NCBI RefSeq assembly: GCF_030409215.1
Contig: NZ_JAUFPL010000032.1
Span: 251,462 to 315,461, forward strand
Origin: Halomonas ramblicola
GTDB taxonomy: Bacteria > Pseudomonadota > Gammaproteobacteria > Pseudomonadales > Halomonadaceae
Length of the DNA stretch: 64,000 bases
Direction of reading: 5' to 3'
In this document: positions 19,282 to 28,248 of the stretch, in pieces
Layout: each line of letters opens with the position of its first letter
Numbering within the stretch: position 1 is the first letter of the stretch
Made by a program: the position numbers and the translations under genes
The notes under the pieces: model-generated
Databases searched by the model: none
Seen by the model: only the letters and a program-made list of their open reading frames with translations
Told to the model about the DNA's origin: nothing

Positions 19282-20450
19282 TGGTGTTGCCGGCGCTGGC
19301 CCTCTATGTGCACGTGCCCTGGTGCGTGCGCAAGTGTCCCTACTGCGACTTCAATTCCCATGGCGTGGGTCGTCGGGCCGAGTTGCCGGAGGCCGAGTAC
19401 CTGCAGGCGCTGCTGGCCGATCTCGACGCCGACCTGCCGCTGGCCGCCGGTCGCGAGCTGGTCAGCATCTTCATCGGCGGTGGCACCCCGAGCCTGATGT
19501 CGGCCGACTTCTACCGCCGCCTGCTGGAGGGGATCGCCGCTCGACTGACCCTGGCGGAGGCCATCGAGATCACCCTCGAGGCCAACCCCGGTACCCTCGA
19601 GCGCGGCCGGTTCGCCGGCTACCGCGAGGCGGGCATCAATCGCCTGTCGCTCGGCGTCCAGAGCTTCCAGGCGGCCCAGCTCGAGGCGCTGGGCCGGATC
19701 CACAGCGGCGAGGACGCCGAGGCGGCGGTGCGGGAGGCGCGCGAGGCAGGCTTCGACAACCTCAACCTGGACCTGATGCACGGCCTGCCCGGCCAGACGC
19801 CGGCGCTGGCGCTCCAGGACCTGGAGCGCGGCCTGGCGCTCGGGCCGGAGCACCTCTCCTGGTACCAGCTCACCCTGGAGCCCAACACCGAGTTCCACCG
19901 CCATCCGCCGTGCCTGCCGGATGAGGAGATCCTCTGGGATATCCAGGACCTGGGCCATGAACGCCTGGAGGCCGCCGGCCTGGCCCGCTACGAGATCTCG
20001 GCCTATGCGCGCCCCGGCCGGCGTTCGCGACATAACCTCAACTACTGGCGCTTTGGCGATTACCTGGGCATCGGTGCCGGCGCCCATGGTAAGCTCAGTC
20101 AGCCGTCGGCGAACGGCGGCGGTTTGCGGATCGAGCGACGCTGGAAGAGCCGCCAGCCCGATGCCTACCTCAGGCGTCGGCATGATCCCCGCGGCTTCGT
20201 CGCCGGTCATCGGCGCGTGCGGGCCGAGGAACTGCCGCTGGAGTTCGCCATGAACGCCCTGCGCCTGCCCGAGGGGGTATCGATCGCGGCGTGGGACGAG
20301 ACCACCGGCCTGCCGCGTCGGGAGCTCGCCTCGCGCCTCGCGGCGGCCAGGGAAAAAGGACTTCTCGTGGAAGATGCCGAACGCCTTCAGGCCTCGCCCC
20401 GGGGTCTACTATTCTTGAACGAGTTATTGGCGTCGATCAGCGAAGGCTGA
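19281..20450 (+). CDS. hemW: heme chaperone / radical SAM protein HemW
   Basis: HemW is a radical SAM-fold protein related to HemN that binds heme and is thought to deliver it to respiratory enzymes, without being a coproporphyrinogen oxidase. The 389-residue protein has the 4Fe-4S motif CVRKCPYC (Cys15, Cys19, Cys22) followed by DFN, and FIGGGTPS. The ATG at 19281 forms TGATG with the rdgB stop and has GGGGAGG just upstream; a TTG three bases earlier is also possible. HemN would have an extra N-terminal cysteine and segment, which are absent. Confidence 0.93.
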   Translation: MVLPALALYVHVPWCVRKCPYCDFNSHGVGRRAELPEAEYLQALLADLDADLPLAAGRELVSIFIGGGTPSLMSADFYRRLLEGIAARLTLAEAIEITLEANPGTLERGRFAGYREAGINRLSLGVQSFQAAQLEALGRIHSGEDAEAAVREAREAGFDNLNLDLMHGLPGQTPALALQDLERGLALGPEHLSWYQLTLEPNTEFHRHPPCLPDEEILWDIQDLGHERLEAAGLARYEISAYARPGRRSRHNLNYWRFGDYLGIGAGAHGKLSQPSANGGGLRIERRWKSRQPDAYLRRRHDPRGFVAGHRRVRAEELPLEFAMNALRLPEGVSIAAWDETTGLPRRELASRLAAAREKGLLVEDAERLQASPRGLLFLNELLASISEG

Positions 20451-20532
20451 TGTCGCTTTCTCATCGCAATCCATGCCATTGACGGCCCCAGGGACGAATT
20501 TTCGGGCCTTCCGAACCAAGGAGACATAACCG

Positions 20533-21225
20533 ATGACCAAGCCATTTCGCCTCTTCGCCCCGCTGGCGGCGGCCATCCTGGTGGCCGGCTGTGCGACCAC
20601 CGATCCCAACACCGGCCAGACCCAGCGCAGCAAGACGGGGACCGGGGCGGCCATCGGCGCCGCCGTGGGTGCCGCCGCGGGGGCGCTGAGCGGTGACGGC
20701 AGCACCAGCCGCCGCGATCGGGCCCTGATCGGGGCCGCCGTGGGCGCCGCCGCCGGGGGCGGCATCGGCGCCTACATGGATCGCCAGGAGGAGCAACTGC
20801 GCCAGAGCATGCAGGGCACCGGCATCGACGTGGATCGTCGTGGTGACGATATCGTCCTCAACATGCCCAGCAGCGTGACCTTCGACTTCGATTCCAGCGC
20901 GCTGACCTCGAGCGCGCGCAGCGCCCTGAACGACGTAGCCTCGGTACTCACCCAGTACACCGATACGCGGGTGAACATCGCCGGCCATACCGACAGCACC
21001 GGTAACGCCGACTACAACCAGCGCCTCTCCGAGCAGCGCGCCTCGGCGGTCGGCAACTACCTGGCCCAGGCCGGCGTCGCGGGCGGCCGACTCAACATGA
21101 CCGGCTATGGCGAGACCCAGCCCGTCGCCAGCAACGACAGCGAGGCAGGGCGCGCCCAGAACCGGCGAGTGGAGATCACCCTCTCGCCCATCGAGGGACA
21201 GATCCAGCAGCAACAACAACAGTAA
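20533..21225 (+). CDS. OmpA-family outer-membrane lipoprotein with glycine zipper
   Basis: This 230-residue protein starts with a lipoprotein signal, LVAGC, giving acylated Cys20. Residues about 35-85 form a glycine/alanine zipper (GAAIGAAVGAAAG and a second copy, GAAVGAAAGGGIG) that may insert in or lie along the outer membrane. Residues about 115-225 are an OmpA C-terminal peptidoglycan-binding domain with NIAGHTDSTGNADYN and RAQNRRVEI. The architecture matches YiaD-type lipoproteins. It ends in a poly-glutamine tail. It has its own terminator downstream. Confidence 0.92.
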   Translation: MTKPFRLFAPLAAAILVAGCATTDPNTGQTQRSKTGTGAAIGAAVGAAAGALSGDGSTSRRDRALIGAAVGAAAGGGIGAYMDRQEEQLRQSMQGTGIDVDRRGDDIVLNMPSSVTFDFDSSALTSSARSALNDVASVLTQYTDTRVNIAGHTDSTGNADYNQRLSEQRASAVGNYLAQAGVAGGRLNMTGYGETQPVASNDSEAGRAQNRRVEITLSPIEGQIQQQQQQ

Positions 21226-21245
21226 GCCTCGTCGATACCTGCCCG

Positions 21246-21277
21246 GGGCCCGTCATCGCGAGGTGGCGGGCCCTTTT
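21246..21277 (+). terminator. intrinsic terminator after the OmpA-type lipoprotein gene
   Basis: GGGCCCG (21246-21252) pairs with CGGGCCC (21267-21273) and is followed by TTTT. It lies 20 bases after the stop codon and before rlmJ. Confidence 0.75.
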
Positions 21278-21303
21278 CCTTGTCGAGTCGCGGATCCGGA
21301 TCC

Positions 21304-22155
21304 ATGCTTTCCTACCAGCACGCCTACCATGCCGGCAACTTCGCCGACGTCCACAAGCACCTGACCCTGCATGCCGTCGCGGACCACCTGTTACGTAAGA
21401 AGTCCGCTATTACGTTCATCGATACCCATGCCGGGCGGGGGCGCTACCCACTGGCCGCCGAGGAGACCGCAAGGCTCCGGGAGTACCGCCAGGGGGTGGC
21501 CCCCCTGTGGACGCGGCGAGCCGGCCTCATGGAAGGCGGCGGGGTGCTGGCGGAATGGCTGGCGGCGCTGGCGCAGGCCCAGCCCGATGCCGAGCGCCTG
21601 ACCCACTATCCCGGCTCGCCCTGGTGGCTGAGTCGCCGCCTGCGCGCCCAGGACCGCCTGCTCCTCTTCGAGTTGCACCCCGGCGAGCACGATCACCTGA
21701 CCGACCAGCGGCTCTCCGGAGAGGCGCGGCGCATCCATGGCGATGGCCTGCAGGGGCTGCTGTCAAGGTTGCCCGTGCCCACACCACGGCTCTGCGTGCT
21801 GGTCGACCCCAGCTACGAGCGCAAGGCGGAGTATGCGGAGGTGGCGGAGACGCTGCTGGCGGCCATGCGCAAGGCCCGACATGCGGTGGTGCTGGTGTGG
21901 TATCCGCTGTTGCCCGAGGGACGCCATCGGGCCCTGCTGGAGGGACTGCGCGACGGGGGGTTGCGCAAGGTCTGGCGGGCCGAGCTCGACCACCACGCGC
22001 CGGCGGACGGGAAGCGGGGCATGCACGGCAGCGGCATGCTGGTGATCAACCCGCCCTGGGGGCTCGACGAACGCCTGGGGGAGGCCATGGCCCGGGTGGT
22101 GCCGCTGCTGGGCCGGGAGGCGAACTACCGCAGCGGCTGGTGGGTCGGGGAGTAG
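21304..22155 (+). CDS. rlmJ: 23S rRNA (adenine-2030-N6)-methyltransferase RlmJ
   Basis: RlmJ methylates N6 of A2030 in 23S rRNA. The 283-residue protein starts MLSYQHAYHAGNFADVHKH, the hallmark N-terminus of the family, and contains LVDPSYE as the adenine-N6 catalytic motif and FIDTHAGRGRY in the SAM site. The start at 21304 was chosen for this reason; an in-frame ATG 24 bases earlier lies close to the terminator and adds no family sequence. It converges on mnmE, with a duplicated piece of mnmE in between. Confidence 0.95.
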   Translation: MLSYQHAYHAGNFADVHKHLTLHAVADHLLRKKSAITFIDTHAGRGRYPLAAEETARLREYRQGVAPLWTRRAGLMEGGGVLAEWLAALAQAQPDAERLTHYPGSPWWLSRRLRAQDRLLLFELHPGEHDHLTDQRLSGEARRIHGDGLQGLLSRLPVPTPRLCVLVDPSYERKAEYAEVAETLLAAMRKARHAVVLVWYPLLPEGRHRALLEGLRDGGLRKVWRAELDHHAPADGKRGMHGSGMLVINPPWGLDERLGEAMARVVPLLGREANYRSGWWVGE

Positions 22156-22161
22156 GGCGGG

Positions 22162-22277
22162 TCACTTCCCGATGCAGAAGCTGCCGAAGATCTCGCCCAG
22201 CTGCCGTCGGGTAGGCCGGCGCGTCAGCGCCGGCAGTATCACTTCCCGATGCAGAAGCTGCCGAAGATCTCGCCCAG
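22162..22277. repeat. 39-bp duplication of the mnmE 3' end around a REP-like hairpin
   Basis: Positions 22162-22200 and 22239-22277 are identical over 39 bases. The right copy is the last twelve codons and stop of mnmE; the left copy lies outside the gene, downstream of it. The 38 bases between them contain CCGGCGC-GTCA-GCGCCGG (22216-22233) after GTAGG, the layout of a repetitive extragenic palindrome. The mnmE protein end (FCIGK) is intact. Confidence 0.9.
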
Positions 22278-23606
22278 CAGGTCATCGGCGCTGAACTCGC
22301 CGGTGATCTCGCCCAGCGCCTGCTGGGCGTCGCGCAGGTCCTCGGCCAGCAGCTCGCCGGCGCCGAAGCCGGACAGCTGGGCCTCGCCGTTGGCCAGGGC
22401 CCGCTGCGCCCGGTCCAGGGCGACCAGGTGGCGGCGGCGCGCCGAGAAGCGCCCCTCGGTGTGGGTGGTGTAGCCCATCACCGCCTTGAGATGCCCCTTC
22501 AGGTCATCCACCCCCTCGCCGGTCCTGGCGGAGAGCCGCACGATGGGCGGGGTCGTGGCGGCATCGAGCCCGGGGGGCTCGTGGCTGGTGTCGATCTTGT
22601 TGCGCACCAGGGTCAAACGCGCGGCGTCCGGGAGGCGGGCGACGAACTCGGGCCAGATCGCCATGGGGTCGATGGCGTCGGTGGCGGCGGCGTCCACCAT
22701 CAGCAGCACCCGGTCGGCCTTCTCGATTTCCGCCCAGGCGCGCGCCACGCCGATCTTCTCCACGGCGTCAGGGGTGTCACGCAGGCCGGCGGTGTCGATG
22801 ACGTGCAGGGGCATGCCGTCGATGTGTACGTGCTCGCGCAACACGTCCCGGGTGGTCCCGGCGATGTCGGTGACGATGGCGGTCTCCTGCTCGGTGAGGG
22901 CATTGAGCAGGCTCGACTTGCCGGCATTGGGCCGTCCGGCGATCACCACGCTCATGCCCTCGCGCATCAGCGCGCCCTGTCCGGCGGCGCGGCGCACCGC
23001 CTCGAGCTCACGGGTCACGGCGGCCAGCATCTCGGCGACCCTGCCGTCGCCGAGGAAGTCGATCTCTTCCTCGGGGAAGTCGATGGCCGCCTCCACGTAC
23101 ATGCGCAGCTCGATCAGCCGCTGGACCAGGGCCTCGACACGCCGCGAGAAATCGCCCTGCAGCGAGCGCAGGGCGTTCTCGGCGGCGCTCCGCGAGCTGG
23201 CATCGATCAGGTCGGCGATGGCCTCGGCCTGGGCCAGGTCGAGCTTGTCGTTGAGGAAGGCACGCTCGGAGAACTCGCCGGGTCGGGCCGGCCGCGCGCC
23301 CAACTGGACGCAGCGCTCCAGCAGCAGGTCCATGATCATCGGGCCGCCGTGGCCCTGCAGCTCCAGCACGTCTTCGCCGGTGAAGGAGTGGGGGCCGGGG
23401 AAGAACAGGGCGAGGCCCTCGTCGAGCACCGTGGATTCGCCGCGGAAGGGGCCGTAGTGGGCGTATCGTGGGGCCGGGCAGTGCCCGACCATGGCCTCGG
23501 CGATCGTCGCGCACAGCGGCCCCGAGACGCGGATGATGCCGACCCCGCCGCGACCCGGCGGGGTGGCCAGCGCGGCGATGGTGTCCTGGTCGTGGAGCAG
23601 GGCCAT
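22239..23606 (-). CDS. mnmE: tRNA modification GTPase MnmE
   Basis: MnmE (TrmE) is the GTPase partner of MnmG in carboxymethylaminomethyl modification of wobble uridines. The 455-residue protein has the N-terminal folate-binding domain, a G domain inserted in helices ([12 protein letters not shown], then DTAGLRDT), and the C-terminal CIGK cysteine motif at 452-455. The ATG at 23606 follows GGAGGA and gives the family N-terminus [20 protein letters not shown]. Its partner mnmG lies 15 kb to the left rather than adjacent. Confidence 0.96.
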   Translation of the reverse strand: MALLHDQDTIAALATPPGRGGVGIIRVSGPLCATIAEAMVGHCPAPRYAHYGPFRGESTVLDEGLALFFPGPHSFTGEDVLELQGHGGPMIMDLLLERCVQLGARPARPGEFSERAFLNDKLDLAQAEAIADLIDASSRSAAENALRSLQGDFSRRVEALVQRLIELRMYVEAAIDFPEEEIDFLGDGRVAEMLAAVTRELEAVRRAAGQGALMREGMSVVIAGRPNAGKSSLLNALTEQETAIVTDIAGTTRDVLREHVHIDGMPLHVIDTAGLRDTPDAVEKIGVARAWAEIEKADRVLLMVDAAATDAIDPMAIWPEFVARLPDAARLTLVRNKIDTSHEPPGLDAATTPPIVRLSARTGEGVDDLKGHLKAVMGYTTHTEGRFSARRRHLVALDRAQRALANGEAQLSGFGAGELLAEDLRDAQQALGEITGEFSADDLLGEIFGSFCIGK

Positions 23607-23661
23607 GGGGTCCTCCTGGCGATGACGGGGATATTGTCCGTCGCGCCTCCCACAAACGCCA

Positions 23662-23684
23662 GACCCCCGCACGGGGCGGGGGTC
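23662..23684 (-). terminator. possible terminator or processing hairpin between yidC and mnmE
   Basis: GACCCCCGC (23662-23670) pairs perfectly with GCGGGGGTC (23676-23684). On the minus strand it follows the yidC stop by 22 bases. The downstream sequence has only a short T-run (GGCGTTTG), so termination may be weak; it could instead mark the end of the yidC message while allowing read-through to mnmE. Confidence 0.45.
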
Positions 23685-23706
23685 CGGGGGAAGGCACGGG
23701 TTGCGC

Positions 23707-25395
23707 CTACTTGGTCTTCATGCCCTTGCCGATGCTGGGATCCTTCTCGATCTGTCGGGTGATCACGTACTGCTGGGCGATGGAGATGATGTTGTTCACC
23801 ACCCAGTAGATCACCAGGCCCGCGGGGAACCACAGGAAGAAGAAGGTGAAGACCACCGGCAGCATGCGCATGATCTTGGCCTGCATGGGGTCCGGCGGCG
23901 TCGGGTTCAGCAACTGCTGCACGAACATGGAGGCCCCCATCAGGATCGGCAGGATGAAGAAGGGATCCTTCACCGACAGGTCCTGGATCCAGAACATGAA
24001 GGGCGCATGGCGCAGTTCCACGGACTCCAGCAGCATCCAGTAGAGCGCGATGAAGACCGGCATCTGCACCAGGATCGGCAGGCAGCCGCCCAGGGGATTG
24101 ATCTTCTCCTTCTGGTAGAACTTCATCATCTCCTGGGACATCTTCTGGCGATCATCGCCGTACTGCTCCTTGAGGCGCTGCATCTCCGGGCCCAGCTTGC
24201 GCATGCGGGCCATCGACTTGTAGGCCTTGGCGGAAAGCGGCCACAGGGCCAGCTTGACCAGGAGGGTCAGCAGCACGATGGACCAGCCCCAGTTGCCGAT
24301 CACGTCCTGAATCTTGTCCAGCAGCCAGAACAGCGGGTTGGCGATGAACCACAGCCAGCCGAAGTCCACGGTGAGCTTCAGGTCGGGGGCCACGGCCTCC
24401 AGGTAGTCCTGCACCTTGGGGCCCATGTAGAGGGTCGCGCCCAGGCGTGCCTCCCCCTCGGCGGCGACGTTGGCCATGGGCCCGGCGAAGGCGGCCACGT
24501 TGCGATCGCGGGAGTCGGTGGAGGCGTAATAGAGGTTCTGCTGGTTCTGGGGCGGGGCCCAGGCGCTGACGAAGTAGTGCTGGATGATGGCCACCCAGCC
24601 GCCCTCGGCCTCGCGGTTCTCGAAGTTGCCGCCCTGGATGGTGTCGAAGTCGACCTTCTGGTAGCGATCCTCGGGAGTGGAGTAGGCCGCCCCCAGGTAG
24701 GAGCTCATGCCCAGCGCCGGACCACTGGAGGGATCCGGGCTGTCGTCCCGGGCCAGCTGGCCGATGAAGCGCGCCGTCACCGGCTCCTCGGTGCCATTGG
24801 CGAGGTAGTACTCGACGTCCACGGCGTAGCTGCCGCGCTCGAAGGCGAACCGCTTGATGACCTCGACGCCGTTGACCTCGGCATGCAGGTCCACCTCCAG
24901 CCGCTCGTCGTCCTCGGCCAGGCGGTATTCGGTCTGCTCGGGGGAATAGGCGATACGCCCGGAGTGGCCGTCCAGCTGGAGGCCGGAGCGGGCCACGTAG
25001 CTGCGCCCTTCGCCATCGGAGAGCAGCACATAGGGGCGCTCCGAGTCCTGGGTGAGCTTGTGTTGGGGCAGGGCGGCGTAGACGACGTCGCCGCCCTGCG
25101 GGTCGATGCGCAGGTCGAGGACATCCGTGATCACCGCGATCAGGTCACGGCTGTCCGAGGCCTCGCCGTCGCCGGGCATGGTCTCCGCCATGTCGTCGCC
25201 CTGGGCACCGGCCGTGGGTACCGAGAGGCCATCGTCGTCGTCGGCGGAGGGCTGCGTTGCCCCGTCCGAACTGCTGGTGATGGAGGGAGCCTCCGCTTGC
25301 GGGGTCGTCTGGCCATAGTCCTGATTCCACTGCACGACGATCAGGTAGGCGAGCACCGCCAGTGGGATCAGCAATAGGAGTCGTTTTACGTCCAT
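23707..25395 (-). CDS. yidC: membrane protein insertase YidC
   Basis: YidC inserts and folds inner-membrane proteins, alone or with SecYEG; ATP synthase subunit c is a known client. The 562-residue protein has an N-terminal membrane anchor (about residues 5-22), a low-complexity linker, the large periplasmic beta domain (about 90-340) and the conserved C-terminal helices with [20 protein letters not shown] and the arginine in the membrane groove. Length is normal for gammaproteobacteria. It is separated from rnpA by a terminator-like hairpin, and the usual small gene yidD between them is missing. Confidence 0.96.
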   Translation of the reverse strand: MDVKRLLLLIPLAVLAYLIVVQWNQDYGQTTPQAEAPSITSSSDGATQPSADDDDGLSVPTAGAQGDDMAETMPGDGEASDSRDLIAVITDVLDLRIDPQGGDVVYAALPQHKLTQDSERPYVLLSDGEGRSYVARSGLQLDGHSGRIAYSPEQTEYRLAEDDERLEVDLHAEVNGVEVIKRFAFERGSYAVDVEYYLANGTEEPVTARFIGQLARDDSPDPSSGPALGMSSYLGAAYSTPEDRYQKVDFDTIQGGNFENREAEGGWVAIIQHYFVSAWAPPQNQQNLYYASTDSRDRNVAAFAGPMANVAAEGEARLGATLYMGPKVQDYLEAVAPDLKLTVDFGWLWFIANPLFWLLDKIQDVIGNWGWSIVLLTLLVKLALWPLSAKAYKSMARMRKLGPEMQRLKEQYGDDRQKMSQEMMKFYQKEKINPLGGCLPILVQMPVFIALYWMLLESVELRHAPFMFWIQDLSVKDPFFILPILMGASMFVQQLLNPTPPDPMQAKIMRMLPVVFTFFFLWFPAGLVIYWVVNNIISIAQQYVITRQIEKDPSIGKGMKTK

Positions 25396-25462
25396 GAGGG
25401 TTCTGCCCGATGGGTGGTGAACATGCCAAGGGTGGAAGGGGAATCATCCGCCCGAGATAGAC

Positions 25463-25484
25463 AAAAGCCTGCCGACGGCAGGCT
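25463..25484 (-). terminator. intrinsic terminator between rnpA and yidC
   Basis: On the minus strand AGCCTGCC and GGCAGGCT form an 8-bp stem with a three-base loop followed by TTTTGT. It lies 40 bases after the rnpA stop, in the spot normally occupied by yidD, and would separate rpmH-rnpA from yidC-mnmE transcription. Confidence 0.65.
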
Positions 25485-25524
25485 GTGTTCCGGACACGGA
25501 CTTTCGACGTCGGCCCCGGCGGCG

Positions 25525-25998
25525 TCAAGCATCGCCTTGAGGAGAGGTGCGGACATGGTGTCGCGGGCTCCTGGCTGGCCGGCGGTCCTTGGCGTCGGGC
25601 GCGTCGGCGGTCCCCGGCGTGGCGATGGGCTGGCCGTCTCGCTTGCGCGCCTCGCGCGCCAGGCGCTTCCACATGCCGTGCAGCTGGCGATGCAGGACGG
25701 CGTTGTCCAGTTCCCCTACGCCGCGTCGGGCGAGGACCACGATATCGACGTCCGGAAGCTGCTCCTGGCGCAGCCGCACCGATTCCCGAACGAGTCGCTT
25801 GAGACGATTGCGATCGACGGCACGGCGCAGGCTCTTCTTGCTGACGACCAGGCCGAGGCGCGGATGCCCGAGCCGGTTGGGTACCGCCAGTGCCAGCAGC
25901 CCCTTGCCATGGACCTTGAAGACGGCGGTCTCGAAGACCTGTCGGTAATCCCCGGCCGTCAGCAGGCGCAGACGGCGGGGGAACGCCTGTCGGGACAC
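25525..25998 (-). CDS. rnpA: ribonuclease P protein component
   Basis: RnpA is the protein subunit of RNase P and helps the RNA subunit bind and cleave precursor tRNA. The 157-residue protein has the basic RNR motif (about residues 61-77, VDRNRLKRLVRESVR) and SKKSLRRAV. It is 25-40 residues longer than common RnpA proteins: residues about 118-157 are a low-complexity Pro/Arg/Asp tail. It starts with GTG, 13 bases after rpmH. The gene normally next, yidD, is absent. Confidence 0.94.
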   Translation of the reverse strand: MSRQAFPRRLRLLTAGDYRQVFETAVFKVHGKGLLALAVPNRLGHPRLGLVVSKKSLRRAVDRNRLKRLVRESVRLRQEQLPDVDIVVLARRGVGELDNAVLHRQLHGMWKRLAREARKRDGQPIATPGTADAPDAKDRRPARSPRHHVRTSPQGDA

Positions 25999-26011
25999 GC
26001 AGGGTCCGTGA

Positions 26012-26146
26012 TCAGGCGCTCAGGCGCTTGCGTCCCTTGGCGCGACGACGCGCCAGGATGGCACGACCGCTCTTGGTGGCCATACGGGCACGGAAGCCGT
26101 GCGTGCGCTTGCGCTTGAGAACGCTGGGCTGGAAGGTGCGTTTCAT
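26012..26146 (-). CDS. rpmH: 50S ribosomal protein L34
   Basis: L34 is a 44-residue basic protein of the large ribosomal subunit. The sequence begins [19 protein letters not shown] and ends AKGRKRLSA, matching the family end to end. It is the first gene of the rpmH-rnpA unit and is divergent from dnaA. The ATG at 26146 is preceded by AATAACGAG. Confidence 0.98.
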   Translation of the reverse strand: MKRTFQPSVLKRKRTHGFRARMATKSGRAILARRRAKGRKRLSA

Positions 26147-26195
26147 AACTCGTTATTCCCACGTGGTTTTTCAGGACAAATCGACGATTTCTCGG

Positions 26196-26223
26196 CGCCC
26201 GGGCTCCACAGGGAAGCCGGGCG
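26196..26223 (-). promoter_or_regulatory. leader hairpin of the rpmH-rnpA message
   Basis: A GC-rich stem (CGCCCGG with CCGGGCG, extended with one bulge) lies in the transcribed leader, 50-77 bases before rpmH and just downstream of the predicted promoter. It has no following T-run, so it is more likely a translation-control or stability element than a terminator. Its role is unknown. Confidence 0.45.
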
Positions 26224-26243
26224 TATTCGGTTCAAGACCGGAA

Positions 26244-26272
26244 ATTGTAGTGATTTCGCGGGCCCGGTGCAA
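26244..26272 (-). promoter_or_regulatory. sigma-70 promoter of rpmH-rnpA
   Basis: On the minus strand TTGCAC (26267-26272) is followed after 17 bases by TACAAT (26244-26249). Transcription would start near 26237, leaving a leader of about 90 bases that contains a GC-rich hairpin. The match to consensus is good, as expected for ribosomal protein L34. Confidence 0.75.
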
Positions 26273-26329
26273 TTTTTCCTTGCGCCGGAACGAGGCGGCG
26301 GGATTCACCAGGGACGGCCACAGGCGTGA

Positions 26330-26640
26330 CGATATAACAACAGAATAATGTTCTTCTTGAACCCGTTGTGATTAATGGTGGGGATGCTTTCTGTGGAAAA
26401 TTCACAATAAGTCTTCCATATCAATCACAACTGCACATGTTAATACTGTGGACAAGCCTTGTGTCGAGGCGGGATAAAGGCTGCATGGGCGGTGGATGGC
26501 TACCCGACCCATCCACAGGAGCGAACCATGCGGCTCGGTGTCCCCTGACCATCCCCCGGCTTTCGCTATTTTTTCCACAGCCTGCAGGTGGCGCGCCCGG
26601 GGTGTGGATAACCATCCTGCGGGGCGATACAATGCCCGGT
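26330..26640. other. candidate replication origin, rpmH-dnaA intergenic region
   Basis: This non-coding region has an AT-rich part (about 26330-26460) and DnaA boxes TGTGGAAAA 26392, TGTGGACAA 26447 and TTTTCCACA 26571 (one mismatch each) plus the perfect TGTGGATAA 26603. The rpmH-dnaA location is that of the pseudomonad origin. The parS cluster begins 3 kb away, which also favours an origin here. I rank it above the mnmG-adjacent region, but skew or marker-frequency data would be needed to choose. Confidence 0.6.
26603..26633 (+). promoter_or_regulatory. dnaA promoter overlapped by a perfect DnaA box
   Basis: TACAAT (26628-26633) is preceded after 17 bases by TGGATA (26605-26610), a weak -35. 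The perfect DnaA box TGTGGATAA (26603-26611) covers that -35 hexamer. DnaA bound there would repress its own gene, the known autoregulation in other bacteria. The GTG start lies 34 bases further on. Confidence 0.55.
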
Positions 26641-26667
26641 CGTTCCACGAACAGATGGTGAGGTCGC

Positions 26668-28137
26668 GTGTCGCTGGCTCTCTGGCAACAGTGTCTGGAT
26701 ACCCTGCAGGACGAGCTGAGCTCGCAGCAGTTCAATACCTGGATCCGTCCACTCCAGGCGGAGGAGGGGGATGCCGGCGAACTGTGCCTGCTGGCACCCA
26801 ATCGCTTCGTCCGGGACTGGGTCAGTGACAAGTACGCCAAGCGCATCGGCGAGCTGATGCGCGAGCTGTCGCCGGCCAGGCCACCCAAGGTGGTGCTCTC
26901 GGTCGGCAGCCGCCGTGCCGCCCCCACGCCTCAGCCCCGCGAGCTGGGCCACCCGGTCTCCGCCGGGCATCGCCGGCCGATGGCGCCGGCGGTCCATGCC
27001 CCACCGCGCGGCGACGTCGCCGACGAGGGGGAGATCGAGTCGTCGGGTGAGGAAGTCGCGGCCCCCCGTCGTCCCGCCGGAGAGCGTCAGGTCCAGGTCG
27101 AGGGCAGCCTCAAGCACAACAGCGGCCTCAATCCCAACTTCACCTTCGAGACCTTCGTCGAGGGCAAGTCCAACCAGTTGGCCCGGGCGGCCTCGCGGCA
27201 GGTATCCGAGAATCCCGGCGGTGCCTACAACCCGCTGTTCCTGTATGGCGGCGTGGGCCTCGGCAAGACCCACCTGATGCATGCTGTGGGCAACGCCCTG
27301 GCCGGGCGCCGCGAGAATGCTCGGGTGGTCTACCTGCACTCGGAGCGCTTCGTGGCCGACATGGTCAAGGCACTCCAGCTCAATGCCATCAACGACTTCA
27401 AGCGCTTCTATCGCAGCGTCGATGCACTGCTGATCGACGATATCCAGTTCTTCGCCGGCAAGGAGCGCTCCCAGGAGGAGTTTTTCCACACCTTCAACGC
27501 CCTGCTCGAGGGCGGCCAGCAGATGATCCTCACTTCGGATCGCTACCCCAAGGAGATCAGCGGTGTGGAGGAGCGCCTCAAGTCGCGTTTCGGCTGGGGG
27601 CTGACGGTGGCCATCGAACCGCCGGAACTGGAGACCCGGGTGGCGATCCTGATGAAGAAGGCCGATCAGGCGAAGGTGGACTTGCCCCACGATGCCGCCT
27701 TCTTCATCGCCCAGAAGATCCGCTCCAATGTTCGCGAGCTGGAAGGGGCGCTGAAGAAGGTGATCGCCGACTCCCACTTCATGGGCAAGCCGATCACCCA
27801 GGATTTCATCCGCGAGTCGCTCAAGGACCTGCTGGCGCTGCAGGACAAGCAGGTGGGCGTGGACAACATCCAGCGCACCGTGGCCGAGTACTACAAGATC
27901 AAGCTCGCCGACCTGCTCTCCAAGCGGCGTTCCCGCTCGGTGGCCCGGCCCCGCCAGGTGGCCATGGCGCTGGCCAAGGAACTGACCAACCACAGCCTGC
28001 CGGAGATCGGCGACGCCTTCGGTGGTCGGGATCACACCACGGTGCTGCATGCCTGCCGCAAGGTGCAGGCATTGCAGGAGGAGAACGCCGATATCCGCGA
28101 GGATTACAAGAACCTGCTGCGGCTGCTGACGAGCTGA
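26668..28137 (+). CDS. dnaA: chromosomal replication initiator protein DnaA
   Basis: DnaA binds DnaA boxes and melts the origin. The 489-residue protein has domain I ([10 protein letters not shown]..., about 1-75), a variable linker rich in Pro/Arg/Glu (about 80-150), the AAA+ domain with Walker [11 protein letters not shown] (194-203) and LLIDDIQFF, and domain IV with [15 protein letters not shown] for box recognition. It starts at GTG with GAGG upstream. It leads the conserved dnaA-dnaN-recF-gyrB row. Confidence 0.98.
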   Translation: MSLALWQQCLDTLQDELSSQQFNTWIRPLQAEEGDAGELCLLAPNRFVRDWVSDKYAKRIGELMRELSPARPPKVVLSVGSRRAAPTPQPRELGHPVSAGHRRPMAPAVHAPPRGDVADEGEIESSGEEVAAPRRPAGERQVQVEGSLKHNSGLNPNFTFETFVEGKSNQLARAASRQVSENPGGAYNPLFLYGGVGLGKTHLMHAVGNALAGRRENARVVYLHSERFVADMVKALQLNAINDFKRFYRSVDALLIDDIQFFAGKERSQEEFFHTFNALLEGGQQMILTSDRYPKEISGVEERLKSRFGWGLTVAIEPPELETRVAILMKKADQAKVDLPHDAAFFIAQKIRSNVRELEGALKKVIADSHFMGKPITQDFIRESLKDLLALQDKQVGVDNIQRTVAEYYKIKLADLLSKRRSRSVARPRQVAMALAKELTNHSLPEIGDAFGGRDHTTVLHACRKVQALQEENADIREDYKNLLRLLTS

Positions 28138-28248
28138 TCGGCTTCGCCCACCCTCTGACCCATCGTCAGCTTGTGGTTTAATGACCGCCATGCCGTTCGG
28201 CCCGTGCCGCGCCGGCTGCAACCCTTCAGGACAAGACGTGGAGCCGAC

